A DNA stretch of 64,000 nucleotides from contig NZ_JAVBXS010000100.1 in the NCBI RefSeq assembly GCF_030824435.1, positions 62,001 through 126,000 of the forward strand, read 5' to 3'. The position numbers and the translations under genes were made by a program. A model generated the notes under the pieces. It was not told the origin of the DNA. It saw nothing but the letters and a program-made list of their open reading frames with translations, and ran no database searches. This DNA comes from Rheinheimera sp. (lineage in GTDB: Bacteria; Pseudomonadota; Gammaproteobacteria; Enterobacterales; Alteromonadaceae). This document shows positions 1 to 7,196 of this stretch, in pieces (the stretch's first letter is position 1; every line of letters starts with the position of its first letter).

Positions 1-948
1 CTTCAGGTTCAACCCTGGCTCAGCGCCCAGCACTGCAGCACGCAACAAAAAAACGTTGTGTTCATCTGCGGCATTCAGCGTCGATACCGCAGTAAGCAGC
101 TTTTCCGCCAAACGCCCCAGCTGGGTATAAAGTTGCTCCCGCCACAGTTCAGTGCGTTCGTCCAAAGGCTGTGGCCATTGTTGTTGCCGCTGCCACCAAA
201 GCTTTAACTGTTGTAGCTGCCACGGGAGGTTTTGTGTTTTCCAGTCAAGTTGTAGTTGTTCGAATGCCGGTTTGAGTCTGGCATAGACAAAAGCCGCTTT
301 GGCTTCGTCTACTGAGGCAAAACGTGCTTTGAATGTTGATTTAAAAGCAGGTTTAGCAACAAGACCTAAATCCCTTAACGTAAAAGCACTCAGGTTGCTT
401 TCAAAACGGCCAAAAAATAAAAAATAACAATATTGCAGTTCGTCCTGGGCTTTCAGGCAGATATATAACCCACTCAGGTTAATCAGCTCTGCCAGCGCTA
501 CAAATTCACGAACTGTCTGAATTAGCGCTAACAATTCGGCTTTGGTCGCTGCTTTTTTCAGTTTTTGCTCAGGCAACACCCCATTTTTGTCCGCTTGCCG
601 AATCAGCTGCCATAACTGCTGTTTATCAGCGCGTAACAAAAAATCGGCAACTTCGTCTTGCTGTTCAATGTGCCCCACCAGATTGGCGGCGCGCAACTCT
701 GCCACTGCAGCGGCCTGATCCGGCACTTCGTCATACAGAATATCCGCAAGTGCAAACACCAGCCCTTTGCGGTTCAGCATCCGCAGCCATAACCTTTTGG
801 CCGGCAACGACAAAGCATAAAAACGCTGCAGCAGCGCCTGATGCTGCGGCAACAATAACTCTGCACTCTGGTTTTGCAGCTGCGTTAATAACTCGGAAAA
901 ATGGTTCAGATAATAATCGGGCGGCAATAACAAGGCTGGTTTTGGCAT
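1..948 (-). CDS. FAN1-type VRR-NUC nuclease, N-terminal part (cut by window edge)
   Basis: The reading frame is open from an ATG at 948 to base 1 (316 codons), so the C-terminal part lies outside the window. The N-terminus (YYLNHFSELL, then LPAKRLWLRMLNRKG, then an acidic/Leu-rich segment and a SAP-like stretch around ATKAELLALI) matches by eye the helical and SAP region of bacterial FAN1 proteins, structure-specific 5' flap and crosslink-repair nucleases whose VRR-NUC catalytic domain is C-terminal. That catalytic domain is not visible here, so activity cannot be judged. The gene is divergent from the DUF533 gene, with a LexA-box-like site 50 bp upstream of its start. A weak GGGAAA ribosome site precedes the ATG. 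The family call is fairly sure; the crosslink-repair role is inferred from the family. Confidence 0.8.
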   Translation of the reverse strand, partial: MPKPALLLPPDYYLNHFSELLTQLQNQSAELLLPQHQALLQRFYALSLPAKRLWLRMLNRKGLVFALADILYDEVPDQAAAVAELRAANLVGHIEQQDEVADFLLRADKQQLWQLIRQADKNGVLPEQKLKKAATKAELLALIQTVREFVALAELINLSGLYICLKAQDELQYCYFLFFGRFESNLSAFTLRDLGLVAKPAFKSTFKARFASVDEAKAAFVYARLKPAFEQLQLDWKTQNLPWQLQQLKLWWQRQQQWPQPLDERTELWREQLYTQLGRLAEKLLTAVSTLNAADEHNVFLLRAAVLGAEPGLNLK

Positions 949-1304
949 ACAGTTTCCCGACAGGGCACACAACATCTGTTTGCAGTCTAATCAAAGACTG
1001 TATGTTTGCACAGCACTTCAGCACAAAAGAGCTGCATAACGATAAAAACCGACTTTTGTTACATTCTGATACAGCAGCTTTTGTATTAAGTCTTGCCCTG
1101 TACAGAACTTGACCGCTAAGCTGGCTTCTGGCTTGTTTTTTAGCCTCAGGATTTTTCAGTGCGGACTGTGTTTCCGGGCTCAGTTTGTGGACTGTGGCTA
1201 TGTTTGCAAACTGGGTTGGTCAAACACAGCCTATTGGCAACAACATCATTTATTTATCAAAGGCACTTTTACCCATCAAAGCTGCCTTGTTACAAGGAGC
1301 TGTT
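949..1304. other. Divergent intergenic region
   Basis: This 356-bp stretch separates the FAN1-type gene (minus) from the DUF533 gene (plus). It holds the LexA-box-like palindrome at 998-1013 and a short CTGTACAG palindrome near 1097. Overlapping open frames across it have no ribosome site or recognisable domains, so I treat it as a regulatory spacer. Confidence 0.5.
998..1013. promoter_or_regulatory. LexA (SOS) box-like site
   Basis: CTGTATGTTTGCACAG has both perfect LexA half-sites, CTGT and ACAG, with the standard 8-bp spacer. It lies 50 bp upstream of the FAN1-type nuclease start codon, where a repressor could block its promoter. The spacer is only partly AT-rich. SOS control of a DNA-repair nuclease makes sense, but this is a single-site match by eye. 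Confidence 0.5.
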
Positions 1305-2111
1305 ATGAATACCAAAAGCCTGCTGGATCAATTATTTCGTTCTGGTGCAGAAATGTTGCAAGGCAAAAGCAGCAGCCAGAGCGGTTATTCGACGTCTCAA
1401 TATTCGTCGCATTCGTCAGCACAGCATTCACAGCACACCACACAAAAGCAAAGCGGCTCAGATCTCAGCTCGCAGCTGTCGTCGTTATTGCCGGGATCTT
1501 TAGCTGGCGCCTTGTCGGGCAAAGCTGGTGCAGCACTGGCCGGTGGTGCCTTGGGTTTATTACTTGGCAGTAAAAGTGGCCGCAAAATGGGTGGCACTGT
1601 GCTGACTTATGGCGGTTTGGCGGCTCTTGGCGCCCTTGCTTATAAGGCCTACCAGAATTACCAGCAACAGCAACCGGCCACTGCTGCCAATACAGGACAT
1701 GCAGCATCAGTGCAGCCGCTGGAGCAATTGCCAGCCCCGGTGCAGGAAGCCCATAGCAAAGCCATTTTGGTGGCTTTAATTGCTGCCGCCAAAGCCGATG
1801 GTCATATTGATGCTAAAGAGCGGCAGCTGATTGACGGTGAAATTGCCAAAATCACCCATGACCACAGCGTGCAGCAGTGGTTTGACGCCGAGCTGCAAAA
1901 ACCTTTGGATCCTGCTGAAATTGCCCGTTATGCCACAGATCAGGCCATGGCCAGCGAAATGTTTTTAGCCAGTGTACTGGTGGTGGACGAAGAAAACTTT
2001 ATGGAAAAATCTTATTTGCAGGAGCTGGCGCGTCAGCTGCAATTACCGGCAGAACTGCAACAAAGTTTAAGAGCACAAGTGGCTGAAGTGCAGCAAGCGA
2101 TGCGCTCATAA
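1305..2111 (+). CDS. DUF533 / TerB-like inner-membrane protein (YebE-like)
   Basis: This is a 268-residue protein. The start was chosen at the ATG preceded by AAGGAG (1294-1299); an in-frame start further upstream lacks a ribosome site. Residues 1-55 include a Ser/Gln-rich low-complexity stretch. Residues about 60-115 are a Gly/Ala-rich hydrophobic block (GAALAGGALGLLLGSKSGRK followed by another hydrophobic run) that probably inserts in the inner membrane. The C-terminal half is helical and TerB-like, with the acidic motif KADGHIDAKERQLI. This organisation matches the DUF533 family, including E. coli YebE, whose function is unknown; 'tellurite resistance' is only a domain name. The gene stands alone and is followed by a strong terminator. 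Confidence 0.8.
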   Translation: MNTKSLLDQLFRSGAEMLQGKSSSQSGYSTSQYSSHSSAQHSQHTTQKQSGSDLSSQLSSLLPGSLAGALSGKAGAALAGGALGLLLGSKSGRKMGGTVLTYGGLAALGALAYKAYQNYQQQQPATAANTGHAASVQPLEQLPAPVQEAHSKAILVALIAAAKADGHIDAKERQLIDGEIAKITHDHSVQQWFDAELQKPLDPAEIARYATDQAMASEMFLASVLVVDEENFMEKSYLQELARQLQLPAELQQSLRAQVAEVQQAMRS

Positions 2112-2123
2112 CTTTGCTTATCT

Positions 2124-2170
2124 AACAAGGGCGGCGTTTTGCACCGCAACGCCGCCTTTGTTATTTTTAT
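2124..2170 (+). terminator. Rho-independent terminator after the DUF533 gene
   Basis: A 15-bp stem (2124-2138 with 2148-2162, one G-U pair) is built on GGCGGCGTT/AACGCCGCC with a 9-base loop, followed by a T-rich tail at 2161-2170. Confidence 0.85.
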
Positions 2171-2280
2171 TGTGGTCAGGCGGTAGATGTCAAAAAATGG
2201 CGGATCAATACCCGATGCCCCCAAAAAATCTACCCCAAAAATCCGACGCAACCCAGCAGCACAACTTCCTGACAAATCAG

Positions 2281-3084
2281 CTAAATCTGCGCCAATAACA
2301 CTTCCTGCTCCAGAAAATGTTTGCTTTGCAAAAACGCCGCCTCAAGGCCAAATAAACGATGTTTTGCCGCCAGTGTGATGGCCTTTTCAAGTTGCGTTTT
2401 TTGTTTGGGCTGATATTTAAAACCGGCAAGCCAGGGTGTTAAATCAGGCGCCACCACAAACTGCACTTTATCACCGTACTTTTTTTGCAAAGTATCAAAG
2501 ACTTCAAGGCCGGCGGCGTCAAAATCAAAAGCACAATAAATCTGGTTATATTGCGCCAGCCAGCCGGTTAATAACGCCGAGCCAATACGGGAGCCCGCCG
2601 CCAAAGCCACATCACAGTTATCCAGATTTAACGACAACGCCAGCATCTGGTTGGTTAACTGCAACACTTTGGGATAACAAAAGAAATTTTCTTCGTTTTC
2701 AATCAGCAGCAGCGTATTTTTTGGCTGATAACCTTGCGAAATATTCGCTGAACCATCCGGATTATTGCTGGCCAGCACCAGATCGGGTCTTGGGCTTTGA
2801 AGTGCATTGTGATACAGCAGCAAATAACAATAAGAAGTGACCGAATTGTGCGAGTTGCCCTGCAAACTGGCGGTTTGCCGGTCGGCAGGTGCCAAAGCAC
2901 TTTGCCATAACTGCTCAAACAACTGCTCGTCCAGTACCGTCAGCAACCATTTGCCGGCGCCAGTGGCTTTTACTTTAAAAAGTTCACTACGGCGCTGATA
3001 AAAACCAGGCGGCAACAACTGCAATAATTTAGTGTAATGCACTGATTTGCCATCTTTTATTTGCTGCAGATACTTTTTTAACAT
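2281..3084 (-). CDS. Orphan JetD-like Toprim-domain protein
   Basis: This 267-residue protein's ATG overlaps the last 7 bases of glpK (ATGTTAA), so translation is probably coupled. Residues 1-100 look like a small helical/winged-helix part. Residues about 125-210 carry Toprim-type acidic motifs: LLIENEENF (Glu129) and CAFDFDAAG (Asp187, Asp189). This combination resembles the C-terminal DUF2220/JetD nuclease of Wadjet anti-plasmid systems, itself related to the topoisomerase VI A Toprim fold. No JetA, JetB or JetC (SMC-like) gene is present, so a Wadjet system cannot be claimed. It is the last gene of a patatin-glpK operon, an odd place for a DNA nuclease. The family call rests on motifs only. 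Confidence 0.55.
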   Translation of the reverse strand: MLKKYLQQIKDGKSVHYTKLLQLLPPGFYQRRSELFKVKATGAGKWLLTVLDEQLFEQLWQSALAPADRQTASLQGNSHNSVTSYCYLLLYHNALQSPRPDLVLASNNPDGSANISQGYQPKNTLLLIENEENFFCYPKVLQLTNQMLALSLNLDNCDVALAAGSRIGSALLTGWLAQYNQIYCAFDFDAAGLEVFDTLQKKYGDKVQFVVAPDLTPWLAGFKYQPKQKTQLEKAITLAAKHRLFGLEAAFLQSKHFLEQEVLLAQI

Positions 3085-4559
3085 GCCAGCACCTGAGCGA
3101 CTGCCTTGTGCCAGGCCAGCAGCAATTGTTGCCGCTCTGTGTCTGTCATTCTGGGTTCAAAACGTTGCAGTGGCCTTGGCAAAGCTGCTGTTGCCGCTAA
3201 ATTGGCGTACCAGCCATGGGCAATACCAGCAAGCAGCGCAGCGCCATAAGCTGAGGTTTCGGCTGAAGCAGGCCTGAGCACAGGCACATTCAGCATGTCT
3301 GCCAGATATTGGCAAAACCAGCTATTCACCACCATGCCGCCATCCACTTTCAGCGCCGTTACTTTGGCGCCATCGGCTTGCATCGCCGCTAATAAATCAG
3401 CGGTTTGATACACCACTGCTTCAAGCGCCGCCCTTGCCAGTTGTGCCTTGCCGGTGCCAAGCGTCATACCCACCAAAGCTGCACGCACATCGGCGCGCCA
3501 ATAAGGCGCGGCTAAACCGGTAAAAGCCGGTACTAAATACACACCGCCGTTATCCAGAAGCCCAGCGGCCAGAGTTTCAGTTTCACTGGCACACTGAATC
3601 ACGCCCAGCTGGTCGCGCAGCCATTTCACTGCAGCACCGGCCACAAAAATAGCGCCTTCCAGCGCATATTGGGTTTGGCCCTGCACTGTGCTGGCCACAG
3701 TGGTCAACAACCTGTTGTTGGAAAAAAGCGGTTTATCGCCGGTATTCAGTAAGGCAAAACAGCCGGTACCATAGGTACTTTTTAACGCGCCCTGGCTGAC
3801 ACAACCCTGCCCTATAGCCGCTGCCTGCTGATCGCCAACCAGCGCCAGAATGGGCAAAGCAACACCTAAAACAGTTTCTGCACAAAGGCCATAAAAATCA
3901 GCACTTTGTTTTACCTCTGGCAAACAATGCTCCGGCACGTTAAACAGCGCAAGTAACTCGCCATCCCATTGCAGACTATTGATATTAAACAACATAGTGC
4001 GACTGGCATTGCTACTGTCGGTGGCAAACACAGCACCACCTGTCAGGCGCCATAATAAAAAACAGTCGATGGTGCCAACACAAAGTTGTTTTGCCGCCGC
4101 CTCTTGTTGCACAGCAGTATTGTGCTTGAGCAACCAATTGATTTTGCTGGCTGAAAAATACGGGTCCAGCTCCAGTCCGGTTTTTTGTTGTACCAGAGTG
4201 GCGTGGCCCTGCGCTTTAAGCGCAGCACAATCATCAGCAGTGCGCCTGTCTTGCCAGACAATAGCGGGCGCCAGTACTTGTCCTGTGGTTTTATGCCAGG
4301 CCACTGTGGTTTCGCGCTGATTGCTGATGCCAAGCCCCACCACCTGCAATTGCAGTTGCTCGGCTTGTTTAAGCACATCACGGCATACTTTCAGCACCGA
4401 CAACCAGATATGTTCGGCGTCCTGCTCTACCCAACCTTGCGATGGATATTGGCAATTGAGCTCCTGCTGCGCCTCTGCCAGCACTTCACCTTGTTGATTA
4501 AATAACAAAGCCCGGCTGGACGAAGTGCCCTGATCCAGCGCCAACATCACCTGTTGCAT
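3078..4559 (-). CDS. glpK: Glycerol kinase
   Basis: This 493-residue FGGY-family kinase phosphorylates glycerol to sn-glycerol 3-phosphate with ATP in the cytosol. The N-terminal nucleotide-binding signature LALDQGTSSSRALLF, the NQRET motif and the C-terminal DGGMVVNSWFCQYLADML region are present. Length is close to E. coli GlpK (502). The start chosen is the ATG with CAGGAG five bases upstream; a start six codons earlier lacks this site. No glpF, glpD or glpR is adjacent. It sits 24 bp behind a patatin phospholipase gene, so the operon may couple membrane-lipid breakdown to glycerol salvage (inference). Confidence 0.95.
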   Translation of the reverse strand: MQQVMLALDQGTSSSRALLFNQQGEVLAEAQQELNCQYPSQGWVEQDAEHIWLSVLKVCRDVLKQAEQLQLQVVGLGISNQRETTVAWHKTTGQVLAPAIVWQDRRTADDCAALKAQGHATLVQQKTGLELDPYFSASKINWLLKHNTAVQQEAAAKQLCVGTIDCFLLWRLTGGAVFATDSSNASRTMLFNINSLQWDGELLALFNVPEHCLPEVKQSADFYGLCAETVLGVALPILALVGDQQAAAIGQGCVSQGALKSTYGTGCFALLNTGDKPLFSNNRLLTTVASTVQGQTQYALEGAIFVAGAAVKWLRDQLGVIQCASETETLAAGLLDNGGVYLVPAFTGLAAPYWRADVRAALVGMTLGTGKAQLARAALEAVVYQTADLLAAMQADGAKVTALKVDGGMVVNSWFCQYLADMLNVPVLRPASAETSAYGAALLAGIAHGWYANLAATAALPRPLQRFEPRMTDTERQQLLLAWHKAVAQVLAC

Positions 4560-4583
4560 CACAACTCCTGTAGCCAAAGCCAG

Positions 4584-6848
4584 TTAAAAGGTTTGTCCCA
4601 AAGACAAATAAAAACGATAAGGTTGTTGTTCTGTAGTGGCTTGTGCCTGGCCATAACCCAGATATAAAGGGCCAAAAGGGCTGTCCCAACCGGCAAAAAT
4701 ACTGCCGGCCCAAATCCAGCCTGCACCTGCAACACCATCAGCACGGTTAAACCTTGGCTGATATACAGCACCCCGCTCCAGCGAAGCGCCCAGATAAAAT
4801 GGTGCGTTAAAAAAACTAAATTTACTGTCATTCAGCTGATACAAATACACCAGACTGCCAAAACGCACTTCAGAACCAAACAAATAAGCTTTGGGGTAAC
4901 CGGACAAATTTAATAAACCACCCAGCGAATACTGCTCCAGCGCCAGCACACCGGCATCACCATTAAAAGTATCCCAGCGCAGCCTGCTGCGCAGCACATG
5001 GGTGCCAAAACGCCGTGCGCCCTGCAGCTGCAACATCGAACTGACACTACGAGTGCGGCTTTGGAATACATTGTCTTGCATCCGCTGCACTGTCAGATCC
5101 AGTTTTAAACCCCGGCTTGGGAAACTGACACTGTCCAGATTATCCCAGGACCAGCTGCTGGCCACACCACGTCGCAGGTAAGAAAACGAATTAAAACCAA
5201 GCGTTGCCGCCACACCGGCCGGCAAAATGTATTGGCCGTCTTTTTGTAATAAAGCCAGACTCATTCTGCTGTGGTCGGACAACTCATAACCCAATTCCGA
5301 ACTTAACAACAACTCTGAGTTGGTCAATTCACCATCCGACAACCCCTGATCACTCTCCAAACCAAGCACAGTGCGCTGTTGCGCCAATCTGGCGGCGGTA
5401 TAAAAACCGGAAGCTGCCAAAGGCCAATACAATTCAGTTTGCAGATTTTTGTCGGTGCCAAGGGCAATATCTGTTTGCCACTCTGCACCATAAGGTGAAA
5501 GCCCTGTCCATAAATAAGAAGCCGCCAGCTGATAATTGTGAGTATTACGAAAATCGTCCTGCAACTGCAAACGAAAGTTCAGATAGGCAGGACCCCAGCT
5601 TTTTTCCAGCGCCTGCACCTGTAGCAACTGTTGGCCATCAGCTTTACGCTGTAAGTTGGAACTAACCCGTTCCATAGTGTCCAGGCCATACACCCGGTGC
5701 AGCGCCTGACTTAGTTCATCTTTGCTTAATAATTGTCCTGGAGTTAAATCCAGCCTTTTTAATAACACTTCATCAGCCAGCGCTGTTTGGTTGTCGAGCT
5801 CAACCCCTGATAACTTAAGCGGCAGCTGACGTTTTTGCCGGTGTTGTTGCCGCCAGCCGGCATAAATTTCTGGTTGGCTTAACGCAGCAAAAGCCTGCTG
5901 CTGCGCCTTGGCATTAACAAAACCTGCGCGAATCGCTTCAGCAATACGTTCAAATTCTAAAGTACCAATCTGCTCCAGTTTGGGTTTGAGTAAAATATCA
6001 CACGGCTCCAACAGGGCCAGTTGGCGCTCTACTGCTTCACGCACTAAAAAACTGGTCAGCTGCTCGGTGATGGCCACTGCGCTGTTCAGTTCATCTTGTT
6101 CCAGTAAAGGTGCGTCTATCGCAACAGCTATCACTCTGTCGGCACCAAGGGCCTTGGCCACACTGACAGGCAGGTTATTGGCTACTCCACCATCCACCAG
6201 CCAGAGGCCGTTTAATTCCATTGGCCGCACCACACCCGGAATAGACATAGAGGCCTGCACCGCCTGCAATAAACTGCCATGGTCTAATACCACTTCAGCT
6301 CTGTTCACCAGATTGGTGGCAACAGCCCGAAACGGAATGGCCAGCCCGTCAAAACTGGCAAGCTCAGGCACCACCCCATAAGCGTGACGAATAAGGGCTG
6401 CCATCGACTGACCATGCAATACCCCCTTGGGCAACTTCACACCAGAGGCATCAACACCTATATCCAGATTGATGGGAAAATCATCTTTTTGTTGTTTACG
6501 CCGCACCGGCATTTCGTCACGCACCACTCTGTCGCGAAAACCTAACCCCCAGTCAGTGTGAAGCAGCATTTTTTCAATAGCTGCCGGGCTGTGCCCTTGC
6601 GCATATAAACCGCCCACATAAGCACCTATGCTGGTGCCCACTATCAAATCCACCGGCACTTGCTGTAACTCAAGCTGTTTTAGCACGCCAACATGGGCAC
6701 CACCGCGGGCGCCCCCCCCACCCAACACCAAAGCAATACAAGGCCGGTTTTTCACAACGGCACAAGGACCACTTGTTGGTTGTGCCGCAAAAAGCTGCAG
6801 CGACAGACACAACAGCAATAAAAAAATGGGAAAAATAAGCTTCATCAT
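4584..6848 (-). CDS. Patatin-like phospholipase with outer-membrane barrel (PlpD type)
   Basis: This protein of about 754 residues has an N-terminal signal peptide (hydrophobic run to FAA). It is followed by a patatin lipase domain with the oxyanion motif GGGGARGG (residues 43-50), nucleophile motif GTSIG (Ser73) and catalytic DGG (219-221). After a POTRA-like segment (about 340-410), the C-terminal ~350 residues are a surface-antigen/BamA-like beta-barrel ending in LSLGQTF with a terminal Phe. This is the architecture of type Vd autotransporters such as Pseudomonas PlpD, which release or expose a lipase. AAGGGA upstream supports one of two adjacent ATGs (6848 or 6845). It is the first gene of the operon with glpK and the JetD-like gene. 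Confidence 0.9.
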   Translation of the reverse strand: MMKLIFPIFLLLLCLSLQLFAAQPTSGPCAVVKNRPCIALVLGGGGARGGAHVGVLKQLELQQVPVDLIVGTSIGAYVGGLYAQGHSPAAIEKMLLHTDWGLGFRDRVVRDEMPVRRKQQKDDFPINLDIGVDASGVKLPKGVLHGQSMAALIRHAYGVVPELASFDGLAIPFRAVATNLVNRAEVVLDHGSLLQAVQASMSIPGVVRPMELNGLWLVDGGVANNLPVSVAKALGADRVIAVAIDAPLLEQDELNSAVAITEQLTSFLVREAVERQLALLEPCDILLKPKLEQIGTLEFERIAEAIRAGFVNAKAQQQAFAALSQPEIYAGWRQQHRQKRQLPLKLSGVELDNQTALADEVLLKRLDLTPGQLLSKDELSQALHRVYGLDTMERVSSNLQRKADGQQLLQVQALEKSWGPAYLNFRLQLQDDFRNTHNYQLAASYLWTGLSPYGAEWQTDIALGTDKNLQTELYWPLAASGFYTAARLAQQRTVLGLESDQGLSDGELTNSELLLSSELGYELSDHSRMSLALLQKDGQYILPAGVAATLGFNSFSYLRRGVASSWSWDNLDSVSFPSRGLKLDLTVQRMQDNVFQSRTRSVSSMLQLQGARRFGTHVLRSRLRWDTFNGDAGVLALEQYSLGGLLNLSGYPKAYLFGSEVRFGSLVYLYQLNDSKFSFFNAPFYLGASLERGAVYQPRFNRADGVAGAGWIWAGSIFAGWDSPFGPLYLGYGQAQATTEQQPYRFYLSLGQTF

Positions 6849-7196
6849 CAATCCCTTATGCATGATTGCTCCAGCTTAGCGGAGCCCTCACCTTCTGCCA
6901 ATTGCTGTCTGCCCGTCAAGTTGATCTGCAGCGGGAAAACTGAAAAAAAATTTAAATTTTTTTAGCTGACTGATCCGTCCAGTAAATCAACTATTTACCG
7001 CAAAAAATGTCAGCTAATTTTACAAAAGCATGTAAAGGTTTCAGAAAGATTCATTAGTCTTTATTGAAATTGTCATAAATATTCTCTAACGTGCAGCAGC
7101 TAAATAAAAAACAGCTATTTTTTGCCCAACTTTAGCTACAAATTGCGGCAAATTTTAACAACAGCCAAGCCCAACAATTTCAGTCATGGAAACCCT
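6849..7196. other. Divergent regulatory region, patatin operon / nuclease gene
   Basis: This 348-bp AT-rich region lies between divergently transcribed genes. The Pho-box-like element and a candidate -10 lie on the nuclease side. No gene is seen; an open frame from 7122 upstream of the nuclease start reads through a non-signal-peptide sequence and is not supported. Confidence 0.5.
7070..7106 (+). promoter_or_regulatory. Pho-box-like element with candidate -10
   Basis: TTGTCATAAAT (7070-7080) matches the conserved half of a PhoB site (CTGTCATAAA type). The following 11 bp (ATTCTCTAACG) are a weak second half. A TAAATA hexamer at 7101-7106 sits about 10 bp further on, the usual spacing for Pho promoters. 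Extracellular nucleases of this family are typically phosphate-starvation genes. One half-site is poor, so this is a candidate only. Confidence 0.4.

Noticed and set aside
1109-1573. A 154-codon plus-strand frame before and inside the DUF533 gene
   Set aside because: It is out of frame with the recognised gene, lacks a ribosome site and has no domain; it is a shadow.
1305-2111. Tellurite-resistance gene
   Set aside because: The TerB-like domain name does not show tellurite resistance; no other ter genes are present.
2281-3084. Complete Wadjet (JetABCD) defence system
   Set aside because: Only a JetD-like protein is seen; neighbours are glpK and a DUF533 gene, with no SMC-like, kleisin-like or WHD genes.
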